The notes: generated by a model not told the origin, from the sequence alone. Shown: positions 38,136 through 48,379, numbered from the stretch's first letter. The stretch: DNA of 64,000 nucleotides from an uncultured Cryomorphaceae bacterium (GCA_902614915.1 CACMMX010000003.1:32489-96488), one strand, 5' to 3'. A program made the numbers and translations.

Positions 38136-38818
38136 TAGGCGCCAAATTCGGAATTTAGACTGATATAATTTAAGAATTCTTGTCTCTTAGACTCATTCTT
38201 AAAAACCCCACCAAATTCAGCTGTTACCGTGGAACTTTCAATATCGCGTATTCCTCTTGAATTCACACATAAGTGCTTAGCATCAATCACACACGCCACA
38301 TCTTTGGTATCTAAAACTTTTTGCAGAGCCACAACGACTTGTTTGGTAAGACGCTCTTGTACTTGAGGACGTTTTGCATAGTAATCGACAATACGGTTTA
38401 TCTTACTTAAGCCAACTACTTTTCCTTTTGAGATATAAGCTACATGTGCACGGCCCACAATGGGTAGTAAATGGTGCTCACAGGTGGAGTAGAGTACAAT
38501 ATTTTTCTCTACGAGCATTTCATCGTAGCGGTAGGAATTATCAAATGTACTCATATTCGGCTCACGATTAGGGTTTAAACCACCGAAGACCTCATTTACA
38601 TACATTTTAGCTACGCGTCTAGGCGTACCTCGTAAACTATCATCTTCGAGATCCATACCTAGCGTTTCCAAGATTCCTTTAACATGTTCGGTAATGATGG
38701 CGATTTTTTCACCATCACTTTTGTCGAATGCATCTTCTCTAATTGGTGTAGTAGCGGAAAAGCTTTCATGGGCATCACCGATAGAATCAATTAAAGTATC
38801 GTCAAAATCCTTATACAT
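38135..38818 (-). CDS. folE: GTP cyclohydrolase I
   Basis: First step of folate/pterin synthesis from GTP. 227 residues with a longer N-terminal extension (about 1-45) before the catalytic domain; the domain shows [42 protein letters not shown] with zinc-binding Cys and His, [23 protein letters not shown] and [10 protein letters not shown] with the third zinc cysteine. It leads the leftward folE-cysS-yidD-lipoprotein-lgt-DUF192 run. Confidence 0.97.
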   Translation of the reverse strand: MYKDFDDTLIDSIGDAHESFSATTPIREDAFDKSDGEKIAIITEHVKGILETLGMDLEDDSLRGTPRRVAKMYVNEVFGGLNPNREPNMSTFDNSYRYDEMLVEKNIVLYSTCEHHLLPIVGRAHVAYISKGKVVGLSKINRIVDYYAKRPQVQERLTKQVVVALQKVLDTKDVACVIDAKHLCVNSRGIRDIESSTVTAEFGGVFKNESKRQEFLNYISLNSEFGA

Positions 38819-38843
38819 AATAGCTACTAGTTTTATAGGGCTG

Positions 38844-38851
38844 CAAAGTTA
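38844..38851 (-). promoter_or_regulatory. Candidate -7 box for folE (TAACTTTG)
   Basis: Leftward TAnnTTTG match about 26 bases before the folE ATG, in the 39-base gap after the BNR protein gene. A TTG lies only 13 bases further upstream. Confidence 0.5.
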
Positions 38852-38857
38852 CATTAA

Positions 38858-41800
38858 TTAGTCCCAATACGGGATGTCTTGAACATTTGCTTTTTTTTCT
38901 AATTCGTCAATCTGCTCTTCAAGGGATTCTAAGGTCGATTCAGCATCTTTTAACATAGCTTGCGCGTCTTCCATCATATTTACCATAGAACCCGTTGGAG
39001 CTCCTCGATGGTTCCATGCTGACCAAGAAAGAATACCCACTACATCCCCTAAGGATGGAACCGTTTCCATTTCACGTTTGGTACGAGAAGGATCGCCATT
39101 CAGAAGTAAGCTTAGCTCTTTAAATTTGACGTCAATTCCTCTTGTAGCTTGTAAATCAGTTGTTGAAGCTCCCACAGTGTTCCTGAAGCCGGCACGTAAT
39201 ACGTTTAGTTCGTCCTTTAATTCGTTAAATTCATTTTCGATGCGATTTGCCTCTGCATAAACTTCATCAATCTTTGTATTGAATTCGTAGTCAATCTCCT
39301 CGCAGTTATACAAATGATTTACTTCAAATTCATGATCTGAAATCAATTCTTTGAGTTCTCCATTGGTTGAGCGTATTACAGATATGTTATACGTTCCCGG
39401 CTTTACAAAGGTTGTGGTACTAGGGTTTGTTTTTGGCTCTCCATTAGAATTAATACTAGCCTTACTGCTGTATTTAGCGTTCCATGTAAACCGCTCTATA
39501 CCCTTAAAGTCGCCTCGAGTGAAACGAGCGACTTCTAATCCTTGGTCGTCTTCAATGATGAACAATAAGTACGGTGTTTCCTCCCAATCTTCGGCGCGCA
39601 GTTGGTCCATAGTAGGGTAGTGGGGTAATTCATTATCCGCCTCAGGACGTGCGTCTTTAACTTTCGTTGCTCCTTCTGCAAGGTGAAGTTGAAAGGTTAC
39701 ACCCATAGGTGGATTTTTTGAACGATAGTGCTGTCCTCCTTTGTAATCCATACCGCCTATGTTGGCTCTTTGGAATAATAAGCCAGGCTTGGTTGAAAAG
39801 AATGCAGCTTCTTGCTCTAAGACATAATTAAGCTCTCTCAAAGGGGAATAGTTGTCTAAAATATAAAATCCTCTTCCAAAAGTTGCTAATACTAGATCAT
39901 TCTCTCTTTCTTGAATGGCAATGTCCTTAACTGCAATAGTTGGTAGACCACCCTTTAGTTGTGCCCAGTTTTCTCCACCATTCAGTGTAAAAAATAAACC
40001 AAATTCAGTACCTGCAAATAGAAGGTCAGGATTAATTGGATCTTCGACTAAGGAATAAACCGTTCCGCGGTTAGGTAAATCGCTAGCAATGTTATCCCAG
40101 CTTTTACCACCGTTAGAGCTCTTGTAAATATAGGGTTTAAAATCGCCATTTTTATGATTATTGAACACTACATAGACAAGATTTTTTTGGTGAGAAGAAA
40201 GTACAATATCTTGAACATATACAAGGGGAAGACTCAAAGATCCTACTTTAGTTTTTGGTAATTCGGTGAAGTTTTTGATACTTGACCATGTTTTACCATC
40301 GTTGCTTGTTTTCCATATTAAACCATCGTCTGTTCCGGCCCAAAGCTCTCCGAGATTATTGGGATGCTCTCTCAAGGTTACAATGTTTCCGTAAATAGAG
40401 GTACTCTTGTGCAGCGCAATTGCCTCTGGACCCCAATATCTGTCCATAATAGGTAATGTATTACGGTCCAGTTGACGAGATAAATCTTCAGAAATAACTT
40501 GCCATGATCCACCTCGATCCTGCGTTTTGAAGACCTTGTTCGCCGCGAAGTACATTGTCTTTTTGGCATGCTTGCTCATGATAAGGGGTGCATCCCAATT
40601 CCATCGATAGGCTGGTTCTTTATACCTAGGTTGGGGTTTTATAGGGGTCTTTTCTCCAGTTAGCTTGTTAAATCTAACGAGCCATCCGTATTGTGCTTGG
40701 GCATATACAATGTTTGGGTCTTCTAGATCTATAGCGCTTTCAAAACCGTCACCTCCGTTGGTGACAATCCAATCACTATTAATTATCCCTCTCCTATTGA
40801 TGGTTTGCGAGGGTCCACCTAGGGAGTTGTTATCTTGTGTCCCTCCATACACGTTGTAGAAAGGCCAATGATTGTCAACAGCCACTCTGTAAAACTGGAT
40901 TGTCGGTAAGTTGGCGCGCCAATTCCAATTCGCCATTTCATCCCAAGTTTCATAAAGTCCGCCATCAGTTCCAATAAGCATATGTTTAGCGTTAGTTGGG
41001 TCAATCCATAGACAATGGTTATCCACGTGCTTTAAACTATTAGGAATACGATTAAAATTTTTACCACCATCATTACTCACATGAGCGTATGTATCCATGC
41101 TGTACACCGTATTCTCCTTAGTTGGATGAGCTATGAGTTCTACGTAATAATTGCCGCTTGTTTCATGCCCACTTTGTTTACTCCAACTCTCACCACGGTC
41201 CAGACTCTTATACATTCCATGACCCTCAACGGTAGCATAGATAATATCCGGATTTACGGGACTTATATCCATTCCAATTCGGCCCAAATCTCCGCTCGGA
41301 AATCCACCATTTATTTTATCCCAATTTTGACCTCCATCCGTGCTTTTGTATAGGGCACTTTCAGGGCCTCCGCTTAAATAAGTATAAACGTGCCTTCTTC
41401 TTTGATGAGCCGTTGCATAGAGCACATTTGGATTTCTAGGGTCCATATGAATCTCATTAAACCCAGTGTGTTCACTTACTTCAAGAATTCTTTTCCAGTT
41501 TTGACCCCCATCATTGGACTCATAAATACCTCTGTCGCCACCTTTTTTCCATAAAGGCCCATAGGCTGCAACGTATATATGATTTGAATTTGTAGGATTA
41601 ATTGCAATCATCCCTATATGTTCACTTTCCTCTAAACCAGTATTTGTCCAAGATTTACCACCGTCCTTACTAACGTAGACTCCATCACCGTAGGCAACAG
41701 ATCGTTGATTATTGTTTTCTCCTGTCCCTACCCAAATCACATTGGGGTTATTCGGGTCTATTTCAATACACCCTATACTGTAAGAGTTTTCGCTATTGAA

Positions 41801-42061
41801 AATAGATTTCCATGTTGTACCGTTATTTGATGTTTTCCATACACCACCCGAAGCCAAGGCTAAATAAATTTCAGCATAATTATTTGGATTGACTGCTATA
41901 TCCGCTATTCGACCTGATGTTGTAGCAGGTCCTATATCTCTGAATTTAAATGCGCTCGTATTTGCTCTTGTCCAGGAGGGGGCATCGTCTTTTGATTTTC
42001 TCTGGCCATAACCAGTCAATGTGATTATAAAGGCTAAAACAAGCGTCCAAAACTTTTGCAT
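38858..42061 (-). CDS. Large secreted BNR/VPS10 (sortilin-like) repeat protein
   Basis: 1067 residues with a signal peptide (MQKFWTLVLAFIITLTGYGQ). It contains many Asp-box (BNR) repeats of form S-x-D-G-G-x-x-W: YVSKDGGKSWTNTG, YESNDGGQNWKRI, YKSTDGGQNWDKI, KTSNDGKTWSSI, YKSSNGGKSWDNI, FTLNGGENWAQL. The opening block FRDIGPATTSGRIADIAVNP and the late YILDNYSPLRELN are shared by a Bacteroidota family labelled 'glycosyl hydrolase' or VPS10 domain protein; two or more seven- to ten-bladed propellers are expected, then a coiled C-terminal part (about 960-1050, rich in E/L/K). No type IX sorting domain is seen at the C-terminus. The substrate is unknown. Confidence 0.88.
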   Translation of the reverse strand: MQKFWTLVLAFIITLTGYGQRKSKDDAPSWTRANTSAFKFRDIGPATTSGRIADIAVNPNNYAEIYLALASGGVWKTSNNGTTWKSIFNSENSYSIGCIEIDPNNPNVIWVGTGENNNQRSVAYGDGVYVSKDGGKSWTNTGLEESEHIGMIAINPTNSNHIYVAAYGPLWKKGGDRGIYESNDGGQNWKRILEVSEHTGFNEIHMDPRNPNVLYATAHQRRRHVYTYLSGGPESALYKSTDGGQNWDKINGGFPSGDLGRIGMDISPVNPDIIYATVEGHGMYKSLDRGESWSKQSGHETSGNYYVELIAHPTKENTVYSMDTYAHVSNDGGKNFNRIPNSLKHVDNHCLWIDPTNAKHMLIGTDGGLYETWDEMANWNWRANLPTIQFYRVAVDNHWPFYNVYGGTQDNNSLGGPSQTINRRGIINSDWIVTNGGDGFESAIDLEDPNIVYAQAQYGWLVRFNKLTGEKTPIKPQPRYKEPAYRWNWDAPLIMSKHAKKTMYFAANKVFKTQDRGGSWQVISEDLSRQLDRNTLPIMDRYWGPEAIALHKSTSIYGNIVTLREHPNNLGELWAGTDDGLIWKTSNDGKTWSSIKNFTELPKTKVGSLSLPLVYVQDIVLSSHQKNLVYVVFNNHKNGDFKPYIYKSSNGGKSWDNIASDLPNRGTVYSLVEDPINPDLLFAGTEFGLFFTLNGGENWAQLKGGLPTIAVKDIAIQERENDLVLATFGRGFYILDNYSPLRELNYVLEQEAAFFSTKPGLLFQRANIGGMDYKGGQHYRSKNPPMGVTFQLHLAEGATKVKDARPEADNELPHYPTMDQLRAEDWEETPYLLFIIEDDQGLEVARFTRGDFKGIERFTWNAKYSSKASINSNGEPKTNPSTTTFVKPGTYNISVIRSTNGELKELISDHEFEVNHLYNCEEIDYEFNTKIDEVYAEANRIENEFNELKDELNVLRAGFRNTVGASTTDLQATRGIDVKFKELSLLLNGDPSRTKREMETVPSLGDVVGILSWSAWNHRGAPTGSMVNMMEDAQAMLKDAESTLESLEEQIDELEKKANVQDIPYWD

Positions 42062-42522
42062 AATTGTATTCTATGAAGGTTAAAAGATTCAACCATAGTT
42101 TAACAGTAGGGATTCGTTTCAGTTTAGGCTTATGCAAATTAAACTAAAACGACTTAAAAACCTTATAATTTAATTGTAACCCCGCTATTTAAAATACAAA
42201 GTGAGTTTGATTAGGATTAGGTGTTTGTATAATTGGCGCTTCATATTTAACTCGGTTTGATTCTGATTGCTGGTAGGTAAGAAATATAACTGACGGTATG
42301 TCACACCTGAAATGAGTTTCCTGATTTATAGTTTGTATCTGCTGTCTAAGAGATTCTTTTACCATATTTATTTTCGTATTCTAAGAAGACATCTATGAAG
42401 AGGATGGTATTCAAAAAACAAAAAAACACAAAAGAACTAATCACCGATAAAACGATTCCTTTCCCTATATCTTCTGTAAGTTTGCTGTTTGTTTTGAAAA
42501 ATTAAAGTTATACCAAGATATA
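42062..42522. other. Intergenic region between BNR protein gene and proS
   Basis: 461 bases, AT-rich, no gene I can support. It holds the proS -7 box (42477-42484), a possible weaker promoter TTTG-N18-TATAATTG at 42206-42235 (one mismatch in the -7 box), and a 36-codon open frame 42395-42505 that I do not call. No terminator or riboswitch fold was recognised. Confidence 0.6.
42477..42484 (+). promoter_or_regulatory. Candidate -7 box for proS (TAAGTTTG)
   Basis: TAnnTTTG match 38 bases before the proS ATG. No TTTG at the -33 distance. Confidence 0.45.
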
Positions 42523-43998
42523 ATGGGAAAGCATTTGACCTCAAGAGAACAGGATTATTCCAAATGGTACAATGAATTAGTAGTAAAAGCTGATTTAGCT
42601 CAAAATTCTGGTGTTCGTGGCTCCATGGTAATTAAACCCTATGGTTTTGCAATATGGGAAAGTATTCAAGCAGATTTAGATCGTCGTTTCAAGGAAACAG
42701 GCCATATGAACGCTTATTTCCCATTATTCATACCGAAATCCTATTTCTCAAAGGAAGCTTCACATGTTGATGGATTTGCAAAAGAATGTGCTGTGGTGAC
42801 TCATTACAGACTAATGGATGATCCTATTAAAGGTGGAGTGGTAGTCGATCCATCTGCTAAACTAGAAGAAGAATTAATTGTTCGTCCTACATCCGAAACA
42901 ATAATTTGGGATACATATAAAGATTGGATTCAGAGTTACCGAGACTTACCAATTTTAGTCAATCAGTGGGCAAATGTGGTGCGCTGGGAAATGAGGACTC
43001 GCCTTTTCTTAAGAACAGCAGAGTTTTTATGGCAAGAAGGCCATACGGCACATGCTACCGAAGAAGAGGCTATTCAAGAAGCGGAAACAATGTTAGATGT
43101 GTATGCTACTTTCGTTGAAGATGTTATGGCTATTCCTGTTTTACGCGGATTAAAGTCAGAAGGCGAGCGATTTGCAGGTGCTTTGGAGACATATTGTATC
43201 GAAGCATTGATGCAAGACGGTAAGGCATTACAGGCAGGGACCTCACATTTTCTTGGTCAGAATTTTGCCAAGGCTTTCGATGTCAAATTTCAGACAAAAG
43301 AAGGGACTCAAGAATATGTCTGGGCAACTTCTTGGGGGGTGAGCACACGATTGATGGGAGCTCTAATTATGACACATAGCGATGATAATGGTTTAGTTTT
43401 ACCTCCTAAGCTAGCTCCGTATCAAGTAGTGATTGTTCCCATATATAAGGGTGCTGGGCAATTAGCGGCAATCTCCAAAGTTGCTGAAGAACTAATGAAG
43501 CATCTTCGTTTGGCAGGCGTAAGCGTCAAGTTTGACAATAGAGATACTCACAAACCAGGTTGGAAATTTAACCAATACGAATTACAGGGAGTTCCAGTTA
43601 GAATAGCAATAGGGCCAAAAGATTTGGAAAAAGGTTTTGTAGAAGTTGCGCGTCGTGATACTCTCACGAAACAATTCATGAAACAAGAGGAAGTGGCTTC
43701 ATTGGTTCCTATGTTGCTTAACGAAATTCAAGTTTCACTTTTTGATAAAGCACTTCGTTTTAGAGAGAATAACACTAAGGTCGTAGATACGTGGGAAGAG
43801 TTTGAAACTTTAATGAAAGGTAACCCAGGATTTGTTTATGCGCATTGGGACGGTACTTCATCAACTGAAAATAAAATCAAAGAGCTAACAAAGGCGACCA
43901 TTCGCTGTATACCATTGAATGTTGTTAAGGAACAGGGTAAATGTATTTATACAGGTAATCCGAGCATTCAGCGCGTTGTTTTTGCCAAAGCTTATTAG
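42523..43998 (+). CDS. proS: Prolyl-tRNA synthetase, short (archaeal/eukaryote-like) type
   Basis: Class II synthetase for proline. 491 residues, the short type without the YbaK-like editing insertion of E. coli ProS. Visible: [126 protein letters not shown], and the C-terminal anticodon-binding domain ([12 protein letters not shown]). The final zinc-domain-like C-terminal part ends in a tyrosine, KAY, as in this subtype. Editing of mischarged Ala-tRNA would need a free protein, which is not in the window. Confidence 0.96.
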   Translation: MGKHLTSREQDYSKWYNELVVKADLAQNSGVRGSMVIKPYGFAIWESIQADLDRRFKETGHMNAYFPLFIPKSYFSKEASHVDGFAKECAVVTHYRLMDDPIKGGVVVDPSAKLEEELIVRPTSETIIWDTYKDWIQSYRDLPILVNQWANVVRWEMRTRLFLRTAEFLWQEGHTAHATEEEAIQEAETMLDVYATFVEDVMAIPVLRGLKSEGERFAGALETYCIEALMQDGKALQAGTSHFLGQNFAKAFDVKFQTKEGTQEYVWATSWGVSTRLMGALIMTHSDDNGLVLPPKLAPYQVVIVPIYKGAGQLAAISKVAEELMKHLRLAGVSVKFDNRDTHKPGWKFNQYELQGVPVRIAIGPKDLEKGFVEVARRDTLTKQFMKQEEVASLVPMLLNEIQVSLFDKALRFRENNTKVVDTWEEFETLMKGNPGFVYAHWDGTSSTENKIKELTKATIRCIPLNVVKEQGKCIYTGNPSIQRVVFAKAY

Positions 43999-44028
43999 CC
44001 TAAAAAAATGAAATTTTCTTAGAAGGTG

Positions 44029-44058
44029 TTGCAGAACTGAAAAAGCTTATTACATTTG
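44029..44058 (+). promoter_or_regulatory. Bacteroidota promoter for tRNA-Glu and rpsT
   Basis: TTG at 44029-44031, 19 bases, then TACATTTG at 44051-44058: the best -33/-7 pair in the window. Transcription would begin about 5 bases after the box, roughly 34 bases before the tRNA. Confidence 0.8.
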
Positions 44059-44096
44059 CATTCCCTAATAGAAAAGGGAATGTTCTGGAACATTTT

Positions 44097-44169
44097 GGCC
44101 CGTTCGTCTAGCGGTCCAGGACGCCGCCCTTTCACGGCGGAAACACGGGTTCGATTCCCGTACGGGTCA
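44097..44169 (+). tRNA. tRNA-Glu (anticodon TTC)
   Basis: 73 bases. Acceptor GGCCCGT pairs with ACGGGTC (one G-T pair). Anticodon stem CCGCC/GGCGG encloses the loop CTTTCAC with anticodon TTC, read as Glu. The T arm ACGGGTTCGATTCCCGT is standard. CCA is not encoded. It precedes rpsT by 24 bases and appears to share its promoter. Confidence 0.96.
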
Positions 44170-44193
44170 CAACTAAAAACTAAAATTAAAAAC

Positions 44194-44445
44194 ATGGCAA
44201 ATCACAAGTCGGCTCTAAAGAGAATTCGTCAAATAGCCAAAAGAACTGCTCACAATCGTTACTACCACAAAACGACGCGCAACGCTGTGAGAAAACTTCG
44301 CACTACCACTGATGCAGGCGAAGCGGCAGAGATGTTTCCACGTGTAGCTTCAATGTTGGATAAGTTAGCTAAGCGTAATATTATTCATAAAAAGAAAGCT
44401 TCAAATTTGAAGTCAAGCTTAGCAAAGCATATAGGTTCACTTTAA
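44194..44445 (+). CDS. rpsT: 30S ribosomal protein S20
   Basis: 83 residues, very basic: [28 protein letters not shown]..., then [38 protein letters not shown]. The helical pattern and the [14 protein letters not shown] motif identify S20. Start at ATG 44194; an open frame further upstream passes through the tRNA and is ignored. With the tRNA-Glu gene immediately upstream and a terminator 31 bases downstream it forms a tRNA-rpsT unit, so tRNA processing would free the rpsT message. Confidence 0.96.
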   Translation: MANHKSALKRIRQIAKRTAHNRYYHKTTRNAVRKLRTTTDAGEAAEMFPRVASMLDKLAKRNIIHKKKASNLKSSLAKHIGSL

Positions 44446-44475
44446 GTGTAACTTTTTAGTATAAAAATCATTAGG

Positions 44476-44500
44476 CCCATTCATAATGAATGGGTTTTTT
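44476..44500 (+). terminator. Rho-independent terminator after rpsT
   Basis: CCCATTC and GAATGGG form a 7-bp stem with a 5-base loop (ATAAT), followed by TTTTTT at 44495-44500, 31 bases after the rpsT stop. Confidence 0.88.
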
Positions 44501-44849
44501 ATTGAGCATATGAAGCTCTAACTTTTAGTTTTTTTAGAAGAGTACAAACATTTCAAACAAAAATTAACTATCTCCCACCGTTAATTGGAGTTTCAATGGA
44601 AAGTTGCGGTTCTCTTTATTATACCAGTATTTAACAAATAGACTTCGGGGTTTGTCAAATATTTATGATGGAATTTGAATTTCAGATAAATATATATTCA
44701 ACCAACATATTTTCTAATCTTAATGAAGGGATAATAGATTCAAGAAAATTTTATTTCAATGCAAAAAGAATCCTTTATCCTTTATCAAGAAGGAAGCAGA
44801 TACCAATTATATAAATTTAGGGAGTGACTACTTTACAACAATGCTACTT
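44501..44849. other. AT-rich intergenic region without a gene
   Basis: About 350 bases between the rpsT terminator and the 3' end of the acyl-CoA ligase gene. The only structure I see is a 7-bp dyad AATTAAC-N11-GTTAATT at 44562-44586. No open frame, tRNA or repeat array is supported. Confidence 0.6.
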
Positions 44850-46622
44850 TTAATACAATAAGTCTATCTGACGCTGATATTTAGCCGCTATAGGTTTGCG
44901 TTTTAACTTGAAAGTAGGTGTCAAGCACCCATTGTTGACAGTAAATTCTTCTATATCAATGATAATTTTTTTGATTTTTTCCCATTGACCAAAGTTGATA
45001 TTTGCTTTTTCAACATCTTTCCAAACACGATTTATAATTCGCTTATCTTTCGACATTGTCGAGAAATCGGTGTATTCAATTTCATGCCTTGAACACCATT
45101 CTTTAATTCCGTCCTCATTCAAAATACATATTGCCGCAGGGAAATTCATTCCTTCACCTATTACCATGCTTTGGGCAATCAGGTGAGAGCCTTTTAGTTC
45201 ATTTTCGATGAGTTGCGGTGCTATGTATTTACCAGCGGAGGTTTTGAACATCTCTTTCTTTCGGTCTGTTATTTTAATAAAACCGTCCTCAATTTCTCCA
45301 ATATCCCCGGTATGAAACCATCCATCTTTGATGACCTTTGAGGTCAATTCTGGCTGTTTGTAGTAACCCATCATTATGTTGGGCCCTTTTGCTAAGATTT
45401 CCCCATCATTCGCAATTTTTGCTTCTACACCTTGAATACATCTACCTACGTAACCAACCTTTATCATTCCAGGCTGAGCGGTGGTGTTTACAGAAATTAC
45501 TGGAGATGTTTCAGTGAGGCCATAGCCCTCAAGAATAGGTACTCCCATTCCAGAAAAGAAACGTAATAAACGAGGTTGTAACGCTGCTGAACCACAAGCG
45601 ATTGCTGCGACATTGGTTAAGCCTAAAGCGGCACGTATTTTACTAAAAACGAGTCTATCTGCAATACTAAGTTTCCAATGGTAAAATGAACTATTCGCAT
45701 TCTCTGGTTCCCATTTTAAGGCGAGGGAGACAGCCCACCCAAATATTTTTGCTTTAACACCGCCAGCTGATGTTCCATTTGCGACTATACCGTCAAAAAA
45801 TTTCTCAAGCAATCTCGGTACAGCAGTGAATATATTGGGCTTTACCATATTGAGATCAGCTTTAAGAGTATCTAACCCCTCAGCATAATATATGGACGCA
45901 CCGTTATAAATGTATAAGTACTGAATAAAGCGCTCAAAGCTATGACAAACAGGGAGAAAACTTAATGTTTTCGCTTGCCCTTTGGTAAGACCTGGAATCC
46001 TGGGCGTTGAAGCAATTACAATCGAAGAAATATTTGCGTGGCTAAGCATTACACCTTTGGGTAATCCAGTTGTACCTGAGGTGTAAATAATGGTTGCTAA
46101 ATCCTCTGGTCTGACAGCAGACATAAAATCTTCTACTTCGTTTTGTCTTTTTTCATCTTCACCAAGTTTAGTGACCTCCGACCAGTGATTTCGATTGTCG
46201 TATTTTTCAAATGAATAAACTTTTTTCAGTGTAGGACATCTCGCCAAAACATTAGTCACTTTGTCATAAAGTTCATCATTAGAAACAAAGCAATAAATAC
46301 TCTCGGAATGATTGAAAATGTATTCATAATCTTTTTCAGTCATTGTGGGATAAATAGGGATATCTACCGCACCAATTTGTAATAATGCATGGTCCATAAT
46401 ATTCCATTCACATCTATTATTGTGTGCAATTAAGGCTACTTTATCACCATGTTTAACGCCTAATTCTAGTAAACCTCGAGATGCTTCATTCACAGCATTA
46501 ATAAATTCACTTGTACTATAACCTTTCCATTCGCCTCCAACCTTTGAAGACATCATAATTTCTAATGGAAAATGCTCTTGTTGGTATCTGGGGAAATCAA
46601 ATAAGCGAGTTGGTTCGTTCAT
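44850..46622 (-). CDS. Long-chain fatty acid-CoA ligase (AMP-binding)
   Basis: ATP-dependent activation of fatty acids to acyl-CoA. 590 residues of the FAA1/FadD15-like branch: GKVALIAHNNRCEWNIMDH-type DKVALIAHNNRCEWNIMDHA, ATP motif ATIIYTSGTTGLPKGVMLSHANI, LPVCHSFERFIQYLYIYNG, LEGYGLTETSPVIS, the adenylation core GWFHTGDIGEIEDGFIKITDRKKEMFKTSAGKYIAP, and a C-terminal lysine region. It is a single gene with about 75 bases to the amidohydrolase gene upstream. Confidence 0.92.
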   Translation of the reverse strand: MNEPTRLFDFPRYQQEHFPLEIMMSSKVGGEWKGYSTSEFINAVNEASRGLLELGVKHGDKVALIAHNNRCEWNIMDHALLQIGAVDIPIYPTMTEKDYEYIFNHSESIYCFVSNDELYDKVTNVLARCPTLKKVYSFEKYDNRNHWSEVTKLGEDEKRQNEVEDFMSAVRPEDLATIIYTSGTTGLPKGVMLSHANISSIVIASTPRIPGLTKGQAKTLSFLPVCHSFERFIQYLYIYNGASIYYAEGLDTLKADLNMVKPNIFTAVPRLLEKFFDGIVANGTSAGGVKAKIFGWAVSLALKWEPENANSSFYHWKLSIADRLVFSKIRAALGLTNVAAIACGSAALQPRLLRFFSGMGVPILEGYGLTETSPVISVNTTAQPGMIKVGYVGRCIQGVEAKIANDGEILAKGPNIMMGYYKQPELTSKVIKDGWFHTGDIGEIEDGFIKITDRKKEMFKTSAGKYIAPQLIENELKGSHLIAQSMVIGEGMNFPAAICILNEDGIKEWCSRHEIEYTDFSTMSKDKRIINRVWKDVEKANINFGQWEKIKKIIIDIEEFTVNNGCLTPTFKLKRKPIAAKYQRQIDLLY

Positions 46623-46698
46623 GGTTTCTTTATCTGTGTACTTATTTAAGAAATTTGTAGTTGTTAATATAGTGAAAAAGGTCTAAGCTAGACTTACT

Positions 46699-48324
46699 CT
46701 ACTTCTGTGAATATATGATGTTCCCTGAGATAATAGTATGTTGAACCATACAGGAGTTTCGATTTCGCTGCATGGAGTCGTAGAGGTTCTGATTTAAAAC
46801 GGTAAAATTTGCTTTTTGTCCAATAGCAATGCTACCGTAATCATCTTCACCGAAGGCACTGTAAGCTGCTCCGTAAGTCATACCATGTAGCGCTTGTTTA
46901 GCACTTAATTTTTGACTAGCTAAAAATCCATTCTTTGGCAAATTATCCTTATCGGTTCGATCTACTGCTGCAAAAAAAGTATTCAATGGATCTATATGCT
47001 CGATTGGAAAATCAGTTCCCAATGCAACTAACCCCGATGCATTTAAAATTCTTTTATAACTGTAAGCATGATTCATTCTATGTAAGCCCAACCTGTCTTC
47101 TGCCCAATGCATATCACTAGTGGCATGCGCAGGTTGAATAGAGGCAACAATATTTGGATGCGTATAATAAGCGCTGTCCTCTGGAGTCATTATTTGAGCA
47201 TGCTCGACTCGGAAACGCAAATCAAGAGTTGAATCTAAAGTATTGAAGCTCTTTAATAAAATTCGGTGTGCACTATCACCAATGGCGTGCACGCAAAGTT
47301 GCCATCTATTTTTTAAGCATCTATCTCTTAATTTATCCAGTTCTGATGGAGTAAGCAGGGGAAGGCCATAGTGTTCTGGTAAATCGTGATAGGGCGCCCT
47401 TAATAATGCGCCTCTTGAACCTAGAGCGCCGTCCAAGTAACCTTTAACGCTTTGAACTCGAAGTAGATTTTTATTTATAGACCCATTTTTTTCAAAGTAA
47501 TCTAAATCACTTTTAGTGTTCGAAATCATTGCATTCACCATGATATGAAACTTCCCTTCTTCTTGCAATGAGTCAAGTATTAGAATTTTATCTGCGGATA
47601 ATCCTGCATCAGTCATGGCTGTTAATCCATATTTTACTAAACTATCTTGCGCACGCAGAAGAGCCTGCCTCCAAAAGTCAGAGGGATGCTTTGGTAAAGC
47701 AACTAATGATACAGCGTTATCTACCAATATTCCATTTTTTATTGACCCTCCATTTATGACTAGATTATCGGATATATTGAAAGTTTTGAGTACTTCCTGA
47801 TTTACCCAAGCGGCATGACCATCAATTCGTGTTAAATATATTTTAACTCCTTTAAACTGATTCAAGTCCTGTGAAGTAGGAAATTCTTTAATTGGCCAGT
47901 CGTTTTGGTCCCAACCTCTTCCGATAATCCAAGTGTTCGAAGGATTGTTTTCAATAAAATCGGCGATTCTTTCAATACACTCTTCTTTGCTTTCAGTATC
48001 CAAAAGATTTACCATGCTGAGCATCTCTGCGTAACCAAATAAATGACCGTGGGCATCTATAAATCCAGGGTATAAATATGTTCCTGAAAGATTAATAACC
48101 TCAGCAGCAGAGGGAGGATTATAATCTGCGTGAAGTGTTCCCATGTTGGCTATAATACCATCATTAATTCCTATCCATTGTCTAGGTCTGGATTTTTCAT
48201 TATTTGGGATGATCATATCATATAATACCACATCGTATTCAGGAGTTGATATGCAACTAGATAGAGTGATTAGCAGCAGGTTATAAACAAAAAAGCCGCG
48301 AAAAGTGTGAGAAAGATTGCGCAT
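46699..48324 (-). CDS. Amidohydrolase family 3 lipoprotein
   Basis: 541 residues. The N-terminus carries a lipoprotein signal ending LITLSSC. The mature enzyme is of the YtcJ-like amidohydrolase family: GTYLYPGFIDAHGHLFGYA with the metal-binding HxH pattern, IIGRGWDQNDW, the LTRIDGHAAWVN block, YLDGALGSRGALL, CVHAIGDSAHRIL and FRVEHAQIMTPED, ending GTDFPIEHIDPLNTFFAAVDR and YGSIAIGQKANFTVL. The substrate is unknown; extracytoplasmic hydrolysis of an amide or similar bond is inferred. Divergent from purL. Confidence 0.9.
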   Translation of the reverse strand: MRNLSHTFRGFFVYNLLLITLSSCISTPEYDVVLYDMIIPNNEKSRPRQWIGINDGIIANMGTLHADYNPPSAAEVINLSGTYLYPGFIDAHGHLFGYAEMLSMVNLLDTESKEECIERIADFIENNPSNTWIIGRGWDQNDWPIKEFPTSQDLNQFKGVKIYLTRIDGHAAWVNQEVLKTFNISDNLVINGGSIKNGILVDNAVSLVALPKHPSDFWRQALLRAQDSLVKYGLTAMTDAGLSADKILILDSLQEEGKFHIMVNAMISNTKSDLDYFEKNGSINKNLLRVQSVKGYLDGALGSRGALLRAPYHDLPEHYGLPLLTPSELDKLRDRCLKNRWQLCVHAIGDSAHRILLKSFNTLDSTLDLRFRVEHAQIMTPEDSAYYTHPNIVASIQPAHATSDMHWAEDRLGLHRMNHAYSYKRILNASGLVALGTDFPIEHIDPLNTFFAAVDRTDKDNLPKNGFLASQKLSAKQALHGMTYGAAYSAFGEDDYGSIAIGQKANFTVLNQNLYDSMQRNRNSCMVQHTIISGNIIYSQK

Positions 48325-48354
48325 TTGATTCGAATGTGTTGGTATTAGAATATG

Positions 48355-48362
48355 TAAATTTG
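48355..48362 (+). promoter_or_regulatory. Candidate -7 box for purL (TAAATTTG)
   Basis: TAnnTTTG match ending 17 bases before the purL ATG. A TTTG lies at 48324-48327 (27-base spacing, longer than usual). Confidence 0.45.
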
Positions 48363-48379
48363 CACAAAATCTTTAAAAC

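Noticed and set aside
42395..42505. 36-codon open frame before proS with two proline codons, like a leader peptide
   Set aside because: The best promoter box (42477) lies inside it, so it would not be in the main transcript; no attenuator hairpin was seen.
44056..44193. In-frame extension of rpsT upstream through the tRNA
   Set aside because: It runs through a complete tRNA-Glu; S20 begins at the conserved MANHKSA.
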